Shown here: positions 1 through 5,448 of the stretch, in pieces
Layout of the letters: every line of letters starts with the position of its first letter
Position numbering within the stretch: position 1 is the stretch's first letter
Assembly: GCA_029936705.1 (NCBI GenBank)
Contig: JAPYSD010000200.1
Location: forward strand, 1-6,745
Direction of reading: 5' to 3'
Origin: Croceicoccus sp.
GTDB lineage: Bacteria; Pseudomonadota; Alphaproteobacteria; Sphingomonadales; Sphingomonadaceae
Length of the DNA: 6,745 nucleotides
Position numbers and translations under genes: made by a program
The notes under the pieces: generated by a model
What the model was told of the DNA's origin: nothing
The model's input: only the letters and a program-made list of their open reading frames with translations
Databases searched by the model: none

Positions 1-107
1 TCATCGCCATCAACAAGGACGAGGACGCACCCATCTTCCAGGTCGCCGACATCGGGCTGGTTGCTGATTTGTATAAAGCGGTGCCGGAGCTGATCGAGAA
101 AGTTTGA
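1..107 (+). CDS. etfA: Electron transfer flavoprotein alpha subunit, C-terminal end (5' truncated by window)
   Basis: Only the last 34 codons are present. The reading frame begins at base 3 and ends with TGA at 105-107. The visible peptide contains AINKDEDAPIFQVADIGLVAD followed by a short LYKAVPELIEKV tail, which is the strongly conserved C-terminus of ETF alpha (the AINKD..APIF..AD.G.V.D signature of its FAD-binding domain). ETF is a cytoplasmic FAD/AMP heterodimer that takes electrons from acyl-CoA dehydrogenases and passes them to ETF-quinone oxidoreductase. The etfB partner would normally lie just upstream, outside the window. The next gene begins 30 bp downstream on the same strand, so co-transcription is plausible. 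The identification rests on motif recognition over a short stretch, but this C-terminus is very characteristic. Whether this is the housekeeping copy or a pathway-dedicated paralogue cannot be told here. Confidence 0.9.
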   Translation, partial: IAINKDEDAPIFQVADIGLVADLYKAVPELIEKV

Positions 108-127
108 ATCGCGTTCAGAGACTTGTT

Positions 128-131
128 GGAG
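128..131 (+). promoter_or_regulatory. Ribosome binding site that decides the ferredoxin reductase start
   Basis: GGAG sits 6 nt before the GTG at 138. The same frame is open back to TTG codons at 123 and 126, but those lie before or within this GGAG and have no Shine-Dalgarno of their own. The GTG is therefore preferred, and it also places the GxGxxG motif at the usual distance from the N-terminus. Confidence 0.7.
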
Positions 132-137
132 TTAAGT

Positions 138-1397
138 GTGAAGCAAGCAGACGTCATCATCGTGGGCGCAGGTCATGGCGGAGCCGCCGCCGCTCTCGCT
201 CTTAGGCAGGCCGGTTTTGAGGGTTCGATCGCCATGATCGGCCGCGAGAAGGAGCCCCCTTACGAACGTCCGCCCTTGTCCAAGGAATATCTGGCGCGCG
301 AGAAGGAGTTCGAGCGGCTCTATATCCGTCCGCCGCAGTTCTGGGGCGAGAAGGACATCGATCTGATCCTGGGCACCAGCGTGAGCGAGATCGACGCCCA
401 CGCCAAGACCGTGAAGCTGAGCAATGGCGAGGACATGGGCTATTCCCATTTGATCTGGGCAGCGGGCGGCGACGCGCGGCGGCTGTCCTGTTCGGGCGCG
501 GAGCTGGCGGGTGTTCACTCGGTGCGAACCCGCGCAGATGTGGACCGGATGATGGCGGAGATCGACGCGGGCGCGAAGCGCTGCGTGGTGATCGGCGGCG
601 GCTATATTGGGCTGGAAGCGGCAGCCGTGCTGCGCAAGCTGGAAATCGAGGTCGTGCTGGTCGAAATGCTCGACCGCGTGCTGGCGCGCGTTGCGGGTGA
701 GTCTTTGTCGCGCTTCTACGAAAAGGAGCACCGCGACCACGGCGTGAACATCATGCTGGAAACCGGCGTCGACTGCATTCTGGGCGACGGCGAGAAAGTC
801 ACCGGTGTCCGCCTGTCCGACGGCAGCGAGATCGAGGCCGACATGGTGATCGTGGGCATCGGCATCGTGCCCTGCATCGGCCCGCTGATCGTGGCGGGCG
901 CGACCGGCGCGAATGGCGTGGACGTCGACGAATATTGCCGCACCTCGCTGGACGATGTCTATGCCATTGGCGACTGCGCGGCCCATGCCAATGATTATGC
1001 CGATGGCGCGGTGATCCGGCTGGAATCGGTGCAGAACGCGAACGACATGGCCAAGACAGCGGCCATGGCAATCTGCGGCGACAAGCAGCCCTACAAGGCA
1101 ACGCCCTGGTTCTGGTCGAACCAGTATGATCTGAAGCTGCAGACGGTGGGGCTTTCGATGGGCTTCGACCAGATCGTCGTGCGCGGCGAGCCCGAGAGCC
1201 GCAGCTTTTCCATCGTCTATCTGCGCGACGGCAAGGTCGTGGCGCTCGACTGCGTGAACAAGGTCAAGGATTACGTGCAGGGCAAGAAGCTGGTCGAACG
1301 CCATGCGGTGATCGATCCCACGCTACTGGGCGACAATGATGTGGCGCTCAAGGAAATGGGCGAGGGCGCCGCACAGGGCGGCGTTAGAGCAGTGTAG
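138..1397 (+). CDS. Ferredoxin-NAD(P)H reductase of the putidaredoxin/rubredoxin reductase family (FAD-dependent)
   Basis: A 419-residue protein of normal family length. It should move electrons from NAD(P)H through FAD to a small [2Fe-2S] ferredoxin that feeds a P450 or other oxygenase; it is cytoplasmic. Visible motifs are the N-terminal FAD dinucleotide site GAGHGG (residues 10-15), ERPPLSK (43-49, typical of this family), the central NAD(P) site GGGYIG (153-158) and the second FAD motif VYAIGDCA (274-281). A C-terminal reductase domain begins around PWFWSNQYDLKLQ (323-335). This order matches the Pyr_redox_2 plus Reductase_C architecture. The start is GTG at 138, chosen for the GGAG 6 nt upstream over TTG at 123. 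It follows etfA by 30 bp and converges on the hydrolase gene with a 15 bp gap. No ferredoxin gene accompanies it in this window. The P450 at 3621-4844 is the obvious candidate end user, but that pairing is inferred. The exact ferredoxin partner and NADH/NADPH preference are unknown. Confidence 0.93.
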   Translation: MKQADVIIVGAGHGGAAAALALRQAGFEGSIAMIGREKEPPYERPPLSKEYLAREKEFERLYIRPPQFWGEKDIDLILGTSVSEIDAHAKTVKLSNGEDMGYSHLIWAAGGDARRLSCSGAELAGVHSVRTRADVDRMMAEIDAGAKRCVVIGGGYIGLEAAAVLRKLEIEVVLVEMLDRVLARVAGESLSRFYEKEHRDHGVNIMLETGVDCILGDGEKVTGVRLSDGSEIEADMVIVGIGIVPCIGPLIVAGATGANGVDVDEYCRTSLDDVYAIGDCAAHANDYADGAVIRLESVQNANDMAKTAAMAICGDKQPYKATPWFWSNQYDLKLQTVGLSMGFDQIVVRGEPESRSFSIVYLRDGKVVALDCVNKVKDYVQGKKLVERHAVIDPTLLGDNDVALKEMGEGAAQGGVRAV

Positions 1398-1412
1398 TGA
1401 GCCAGCCTCCAA

Positions 1413-2285
1413 TCAGTTGAGGTCGAACCAGTCGTTCAGATCGGCCCAGTGGCTGCGTCGCGAACCGGCGAAATTCTGGCAGTGCGCCGCATTGTCCACG
1501 ATTTGCAGGTCGGTTGAAGCCGCTGTCTTGAAATAGGCGGTCTCTCGCGAGGGATCGGGGCTGGTGTCGATCGCGCTTTGTACCACGAGCACAGGTACGG
1601 TAATCGCCGCAGCCTCTTCGTGTACGACGCCAGGCGTAAGCGCGGCGCGGCCCAGCGTTGCGGGTGTGGAAGAAGCGTGCGCTTCATCCGCCTCCACCAG
1701 CGCATGCGGTACATCCGGCCAGTAAAACAGCTTGCGCATGGGTTCACGCGGCGTGGCGAGGTAGCCGCTGGGAATAAGGCCAGCACGAAGCTTTCCCGTG
1801 TCGGTATCGCCCAGCACCATCGGTTCATTGGCCCAGCCCAGAACGGCAACCCGGTCGAAAACGGGATGCATGGCGGCCTGCGATATGATCATCATGCCGC
1901 CCATCGAATGGCCCATGCCAGTTACGCTGATGTCTGGCCCCAGCTCATCCACGACCAAGGCCAGCGCAGCGGCATGGGCATTCGCGATAATCGCGCGGCT
2001 CAGCTTGCTTTCGGGTTCCGGTTTCGTGCTGTCACCCATGCCCAGCATATCGATGGCCAGCACAGCCTTGCCGCGATCGGTGAACCAGCGCGCGAAGCTA
2101 TAGCTTTCGTCGGCGAACGGCGGGTTCCAGTAGATCCGCGAATAGCCTCCGCCATGAATGGCGAAAATCAGGTGCTTGCCGCTTTTGGCCCAGTTGTCGG
2201 GCAGATGCAGGCTGGCCGCGATCTCTGTCTTCTCGCCAATCGCCGCCGCGCTGGAAACGTCCAGCATCATGTCCTTCGATTTCAT
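1413..2285 (-). CDS. Alpha/beta hydrolase (serine hydrolase, esterase/lactonase-like)
   Basis: A 290-residue alpha/beta-hydrolase-fold protein, probably cytoplasmic since no signal peptide is visible. An oxyanion-hole motif HGGG is at residues 44-47. The nucleophile elbow GHSMG is at 125-129, making Ser127 the nucleophile. Asp240 (in SAIDTSPDP) and His268 (in NAAHCQNF) are well placed as the acid and base of the catalytic triad, so the enzyme looks intact. The LAIDMLGMGDS stretch (76-86) is also typical of the fold. The ATG at 2285 is chosen because AGGAGG lies 7 nt upstream; the open frame continues to 2651 on this strand, but only as a shadow of the divergent gene. It is transcribed away from the DUF1214-like/P450 unit across a 121 bp region. 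Substrate cannot be read from sequence. In this context an ester, lactone or ring-cleavage C-C bond made downstream of oxygenation is a reasonable guess, no more. Confidence 0.9.
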   Translation of the reverse strand: MKSKDMMLDVSSAAAIGEKTEIAASLHLPDNWAKSGKHLIFAIHGGGYSRIYWNPPFADESYSFARWFTDRGKAVLAIDMLGMGDSTKPEPESKLSRAIIANAHAAALALVVDELGPDISVTGMGHSMGGMMIISQAAMHPVFDRVAVLGWANEPMVLGDTDTGKLRAGLIPSGYLATPREPMRKLFYWPDVPHALVEADEAHASSTPATLGRAALTPGVVHEEAAAITVPVLVVQSAIDTSPDPSRETAYFKTAASTDLQIVDNAAHCQNFAGSRRSHWADLNDWFDLN

Positions 2286-2292
2286 CGCAGAC

Positions 2293-2298
2293 CCTCCT
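2293..2298 (-). promoter_or_regulatory. Consensus Shine-Dalgarno of the alpha/beta hydrolase
   Basis: AGGAGG on the minus strand, 7 nt before the ATG at 2285. It is a full match to the anti-Shine-Dalgarno complement. It fixes the hydrolase start 122 codons inside a longer open frame. Confidence 0.8.
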
Positions 2299-2347
2299 TG
2301 TCGGTGATCTTCGCCGCACGGTTCATAGAAGCACCTGCCGTGAGAGA

Positions 2348-2368
2348 GGTTCAATCTCATATCGAACC
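2348..2368. repeat. 21 bp imperfect inverted repeat, candidate operator
   Basis: Arms GGTTC (2348-2352) and GAACC (2364-2368) are perfect complements. The dyad continues inward with AT/AT and T/A matches, so 8 of 10 base pairs match around the central C at 2358. A further GGTTCA half-site occurs at 2320-2325. Its size and position midway between divergent genes fit a dimeric transcription factor site (for example TetR-, IclR- or MarR-type). No regulator gene is visible, and a match of this quality could arise by chance in a region this long. Confidence 0.35.
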
Positions 2369-2406
2369 GAGAGACTTGACGAGAAAACGGAAGAGAGGTG
2401 TTGGGC

Positions 2407-3594
2407 ATGAGTGCAGACGGTCTGTCGTGGGAAAAGCTAGTCGATGAATTGCGACCGCTGGGCGATGCGATGCGGACGCGCGTGCCGGAACGGCTGCGCA
2501 GCGATCCGCAAACCATGGCGGAATCGATGCGCCTGTTGCTGGCGGGCCTTGCGCGGGCGAGTTCAGATGCGCTTGTCGGTGATCGCCGCCATCCGATATT
2601 CGTGCCCGAACTGAACATTGCGCAGAACATCTTCCAGCCCAATGCCGACACGATCTACAAATCGGCGATCATCGAGAAGGGCGGCAGCTATCTGTTGCGG
2701 GGCGATCGCGGTACGGTGCGAATGATCATCCTTGCCCAGATGGGCCCCGACACGCTGCGGACCGGTCAGCACAGCCCGCTGTTGGGGCAGACCGATTTCG
2801 ACGATCTGACCGTCGGCGAAGACGGATCGTTCGAACTTGTCATCTCGCCGGAGCGTCCTGCCGGTTACACTGGGAACTGGGCCGCGCTGGACCCGCAATG
2901 CGAAAAGATCATGGTGCGTATCGTGTCATGCGACTGGGGCGCTGAGCGAGAGCCCCGGTTCGGAATTGCGCGGCTTGACGTCGATGATGCCAAGGGCCGC
3001 CCAAGCGCTGACGACTTGCACGCCGCTTTCGATGAAATGCCCTTCATCACCCGCGTCTGTGCATTGGCTTTCCCAATCCATGTCGAGGAATTGCGTAACG
3101 AGGGATATCTCAACAAGCTCAAGATTTTCGATGTCTCGCAAATGTCCGGACTCAAGGGGCAATTCTATTACGAGGGCGCCTATGAGCTGGCCGACGACGA
3201 GGCACTCATTAGCGAAGTTCGTGTCCCGCAAAGCTACCGCTATTGGTCGATCATCCTGACCAACGAACTGTACGAGACGACCGACTGGTACAACAATCAG
3301 GCAAGCCTGAACGACGTGCAGGGCGTGGTCGATCCCGATGGTGTGTTCCGCACGGTGATTTCTTCGCGGGATCCCGGCGTGCACAACTGGCTCGATACGT
3401 CGGGTTATCCCGCAGGGGCCATTCAGGGACGGTGGTTCGAGGCCAGCGAAAAGCCGATGCCTACCATAAGAAAGGTCAAGATAGACGATGTCCTGTCGCA
3501 TCTGCCCGAAGCAACAAGGCGCGTGAGTCCGCAGGAACGCAGCGAAGCATTGCGCGACCGCCGACTCGCAGCGCAGATGCGCATCATCTGGTGA
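2407..3594 (+). CDS. DUF1214-like protein with two related halves, unknown function
   Basis: A 395-residue protein with no visible signal peptide or membrane helix. NADTIYKSA (residues 79-87) resembles the NPDTxY motif found near the start of DUF1254/DUF1214 proteins. Near the C-terminus, NNQASLN (296-302) and DPDGVFRTVIS followed by DPGVHNWLDT (309-331) match the N.....DG.......P...NWL pattern of DUF1214. A similar block, EDGSFELVIS...GNWAALDP, occurs at 138-163, so the protein seems to hold two related modules. The biochemical role of the family is not established and I assign none. ATG at 2407 is chosen over GTG at 2398 because GAGG (2395-2398) is then 8 nt upstream. The P450 gene starts 26 bp after its stop with no terminator between, so the two are probably one operon. 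A substrate-binding or accessory role beside the P450 is speculation. Confidence 0.82.
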   Translation: MSADGLSWEKLVDELRPLGDAMRTRVPERLRSDPQTMAESMRLLLAGLARASSDALVGDRRHPIFVPELNIAQNIFQPNADTIYKSAIIEKGGSYLLRGDRGTVRMIILAQMGPDTLRTGQHSPLLGQTDFDDLTVGEDGSFELVISPERPAGYTGNWAALDPQCEKIMVRIVSCDWGAEREPRFGIARLDVDDAKGRPSADDLHAAFDEMPFITRVCALAFPIHVEELRNEGYLNKLKIFDVSQMSGLKGQFYYEGAYELADDEALISEVRVPQSYRYWSIILTNELYETTDWYNNQASLNDVQGVVDPDGVFRTVISSRDPGVHNWLDTSGYPAGAIQGRWFEASEKPMPTIRKVKIDDVLSHLPEATRRVSPQERSEALRDRRLAAQMRIIW

Positions 3595-3609
3595 TTCCAG
3601 AGAATTGAC

Positions 3610-3613
3610 GGAG
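3610..3613 (+). promoter_or_regulatory. Ribosome binding site that decides the P450 start
   Basis: GGAG lies 7 nt before ATG at 3621 but only 1 nt before the in-frame ATG at 3615. The later ATG is therefore the likely start, giving a protein beginning MASAPTRE. Confidence 0.65.
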
Positions 3614-3620
3614 AATGACA

Positions 3621-4844
3621 ATGGCTTCCGCCCCGACTCGTGAAATCCCGGCGCATGTTCCTGCCGACAAGGTGGTCACGCTCGACTTCTTCAAGCGTGA
3701 GAATGTCGATGTTTGCCCGCAGGAAGTCATGCTGCCCGAGATCCAGCGGACGCTTCCGCCTGTCACCTGGTGTACGAATATCTTCCCCGGCGATCAGGGC
3801 GGATGGCTGCTGACAAAGGTGGAGGACATGCACGAAGTCCTTCGCGACGCGGACAATTATACCAAGAATGGCATGGGCAAGTTCGCCCAGTCGATCGGCG
3901 AAGACTGGCTGGTCATCCCCACGGAGACCGACCCGCCCGAGCATGGTGAGTATCGCAAGGCGTTGAACCCGTTCTTTGCGCCCCAGAAGATCGCACGGAT
4001 GCGCGACGAACTTCACGAGCGTGCGGTCGCCTTGATCGACAATTTCAAGGACAATGGACATTGCGAATTCGTCAAGGAGTTCTCGGCGAAATTCCCCATT
4101 TTCATCGTCCTCGACCTGCTTGGTTTGCCGCAGGACAGAATGCCCGAATTCCTGGAGTGGGAGAAAAACATCTTCCATACCAACGACTTCGAACTGCGGA
4201 CACGCGCGGTCCAGAAGGTCGTCGATTATTTGAACGAGGTGATTGCCGAGCGTCGGGCCAACCCGGGTGATGACTACATCAGCGGCATTTTCGATTATGA
4301 GATCAATGGCCGCAAATGGAACGACAAGGAAGTTTTCGGCCACTGCTTCAACCTTTTCATCGGCGGGCTCGACACCGTGACGTCGCTGATGGGAAACATC
4401 TTCACCTTTCTGGCAAGATATCCCGATAAGCAGCAGGAATTACGTGATAATCCCAAACAGATCGTTCTGGCGGTCGAGGAATTCCTGCGCGCATTCGCCC
4501 CGGTCAGCGTGTTTCGTATCGCAGCCAAGGAGGTCGAAATCCGGGGGCAGAAAATCATGCCCGGCGATTACGTGGGTATCTCGACCGCGGTCGCCGGGTA
4601 TGATCCGGAATATTACGAGAATCCGCAGGAAGTGCGGTTCGACCGCAAGGCGCCGCATATCTCGCTGGGTTTCGGCATCCACAAATGCCTCGGCATGCAT
4701 CTTGCCCGCATGGAGTTGCAGACCGCGCTTGAACACTGGTTGAAACTGGTGCCGCCCTTCCGCGTCGCTGATGGGTTCGACATCAAATATCATGCCGGCA
4801 ACATCACCCATGTGCCGAAACTGGAACTGGTCTGGGAGGTCTAG
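3621..4844 (+). CDS. Cytochrome P450, P450cam (CYP101)-like, class I bacterial type
   Basis: A soluble 407-residue haem monooxygenase expected to hydroxylate a hydrophobic substrate using O2 and two electrons delivered by a [2Fe-2S] ferredoxin. Visible motifs: DPPEHGEYR (residues 104-112, helix C, Arg for a haem propionate); the helix I oxygen-activation motif GGLDT (248-252) with the acid-alcohol pair Asp251/Thr252; ExxR as EFLR (287-290); and the haem loop GFGIHKCLG ending in LAR, with Cys356 as axial ligand. Numbering falls almost exactly on P450cam, and the C-terminal layout also resembles CYP101. Two residues differ. Trp96 is where P450cam has Tyr96, the camphor hydrogen-bond donor, so camphor is not implied. 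Leu349 replaces the usual first Phe of the FxxGxxxCxG loop. The gene follows the DUF1214-like gene by 26 bp, probably as an operon. No ferredoxin is encoded nearby; the reductase at 138-1397 is the likely electron source. Substrate unknown. Confidence 0.96.
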   Translation: MASAPTREIPAHVPADKVVTLDFFKRENVDVCPQEVMLPEIQRTLPPVTWCTNIFPGDQGGWLLTKVEDMHEVLRDADNYTKNGMGKFAQSIGEDWLVIPTETDPPEHGEYRKALNPFFAPQKIARMRDELHERAVALIDNFKDNGHCEFVKEFSAKFPIFIVLDLLGLPQDRMPEFLEWEKNIFHTNDFELRTRAVQKVVDYLNEVIAERRANPGDDYISGIFDYEINGRKWNDKEVFGHCFNLFIGGLDTVTSLMGNIFTFLARYPDKQQELRDNPKQIVLAVEEFLRAFAPVSVFRIAAKEVEIRGQKIMPGDYVGISTAVAGYDPEYYENPQEVRFDRKAPHISLGFGIHKCLGMHLARMELQTALEHWLKLVPPFRVADGFDIKYHAGNITHVPKLELVWEV

Positions 4845-4870
4845 TCAGACTTTGGACGCGGGCTGAATCC

Positions 4871-5329
4871 TCATTCCCCATGCATGTCTACATGGAACCG
4901 CGACAGGCGAAGCGAAGCGATCTTCCATTCGCCGTCCACCCGCCGGTAGACTTCGTGGTACTGGCCATAACCGGTAATCGATTGCACGCCTTCGATAGGC
5001 GACTGGCCCGGCTGCCAGACGACCCGGTCCTGCATTGCCCATTTCACATGGGCGGTGTCCCCGCCGGCTAGGTCGATCTCCGGCGAATGAACCTGGTGGC
5101 TGGTGGCGGCGTGATCGACGGCAAAGCGGACTTGCGCAACGATGGCATCCACACCGAACACGGGGTCCCGCCCGGTGTCCTCGTGAACGTCCATCATCGC
5201 GTCGGCTGTGAACAGCGCCGCAAATGCCGGCCAGTCCTTGGTATCGAGAAAGCGGCAATAGCGCGCTTTCACATTCTTGATCGCTTCAAAAGCGACAAGC
5301 CGAGCCAAGGGTTCTGATATGGTGTCCAT
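4871..5329 (-). CDS. SnoaL-like / NTF2-fold protein, possible dehydratase or isomerase
   Basis: A 152-residue protein of the usual length for a single-domain SnoaL-like (SnoaL_4 type) cone-shaped alpha+beta barrel, probably cytoplasmic. The family pattern is clear: an N-terminal helix leading to KARYCRFLDTKDWPAFAALF (21-40), then a histidine-rich HQVHSPEI (78-85), HVKWAMQDRVVW (94-105), and a C-terminal GYGQYHEVYRRVDGEWKI (120-137) with LRLSRFHVD (140-148). In related enzymes a Tyr/Asp near the first helix and a His in the barrel act in dehydration or isomerisation. Tyr24, Asp29, His78 and His81 are candidates, but their role is inferred. ATG at 5329 is chosen because GGGAG lies 6 nt upstream. 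The gene converges on the P450 (26 bp gap) and diverges from the LLM oxidoreductase (119 bp). Members also include hydroxylation-associated or non-catalytic proteins, so the reaction stays open. Confidence 0.85.
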   Translation of the reverse strand: MDTISEPLARLVAFEAIKNVKARYCRFLDTKDWPAFAALFTADAMMDVHEDTGRDPVFGVDAIVAQVRFAVDHAATSHQVHSPEIDLAGGDTAHVKWAMQDRVVWQPGQSPIEGVQSITGYGQYHEVYRRVDGEWKIASLRLSRFHVDMHGE

Positions 5330-5448
5330 GAAAATCTCCCAATGCTGCACCCTGTCACCGGATTGAATACGGTCTGCCTGCCTTTGGAGAGGTTTTCCCC
5401 CAACATTGTCAGTGAAAGCTTGGCGCAAATTTTTGATTGGAGAGTGAA
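5330..5448. promoter_or_regulatory. Divergent intergenic region between SnoaL-like gene and LLM oxidoreductase
   Basis: These 119 bp lie between two outward-facing genes and should contain both promoters. They hold the SnoaL-like gene's GGGAG (5336-5340, minus strand), the GGAG (5439-5442) of the LLM gene and a palindrome at 5357-5373. TTGTCA at 5406-5411 looks like a -35 box, but what follows at the right spacing is only a T-rich run (5429-5434), and initiation there would begin at the ribosome binding site. No promoter is called with confidence. Confidence 0.5.
5357..5373. repeat. 17 bp imperfect inverted repeat, candidate operator
   Basis: ACCGgATTgAATaCGGT is a dyad centred on G at 5365 with 7 of 8 base pairs matching; the one mismatch is G/A at 5361 and 5369. 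It lies in the half of the divergent region nearer the SnoaL-like gene. It differs in sequence from the dyad at 2348-2368, so the two need not bind the same regulator. It is short enough that chance is not excluded. Confidence 0.33.

Larger units (their letters stand above)
2286..2406. promoter_or_regulatory. Divergent intergenic region between hydrolase and DUF1214-like/P450 unit
   Basis: These 121 bp separate two outward-facing genes and must hold the promoters for both. They contain the hydrolase Shine-Dalgarno, the GAGG (2395-2398) serving the DUF1214-like gene, and an imperfect palindrome at 2348-2368. A TTGACG at 2376-2381 resembles a -35 box, but no acceptable -10 lies at 16-18 bp. On the minus strand, TTGAAC (2349-2354) with TTCTAT about 18 bp further is a weak sigma-70-like pair. 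No promoter is called with confidence. Confidence 0.55.

Noticed and set aside
132..1304. 390-codon open frame on the minus strand opposite the ferredoxin reductase
   Set aside because: Its His/Asp/Ala/Arg-rich composition with no recognisable motif is typical of antisense shadow frames in GC-rich genes. The plus-strand reductase has complete family motifs.
1406..1422. CCTC...GAGG hairpin at the reductase/hydrolase convergence
   Set aside because: The stem is about 6 bp with a bulge, has no T-run on either side, and overlaps the hydrolase stop codon. Too weak to call a terminator.
2376..2404. TTGACG as a -35 box for the DUF1214-like/P450 unit
   Set aside because: The sequence 16-18 bp downstream (around 2398-2404) does not resemble a -10 box and falls at the ribosome binding site and start codon.
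1578..2447. 289-codon plus-strand open frame across the hydrolase and the divergent region
   Set aside because: Arg/His/Gly-rich translation without domain signatures; it overlaps an intact hydrolase with a full catalytic triad and the divergent promoter region.
2286..2651. N-terminal extension of the hydrolase frame up to 2651
   Set aside because: It would overlap the divergent gene. The AGGAGG placed before the ATG at 2285 and the family length both support the shorter protein.
2926..4343. Long minus-strand frames (2926-3621 and 3423-4343) opposite the DUF1214-like and P450 genes
   Set aside because: No ribosome binding site or protein family pattern seen; both are mirrored against genes with clear motifs.
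4837..4853. GTCT-AGTC-AGAC hairpin followed by TTT at the P450/SnoaL convergence
   Set aside because: Only four Watson-Crick pairs plus wobble extensions and three Ts. It may help end transcription between convergent genes but is below what supports a terminator call.
2350..5367. Shared 7-mer TTCAATC in both divergent regions (2350-2356 plus strand, 5361-5367 minus strand)
   Set aside because: Comparing two regions of about 120 bp in both orientations, one or two shared 7-mers are expected by chance, and the surrounding dyads do not align.
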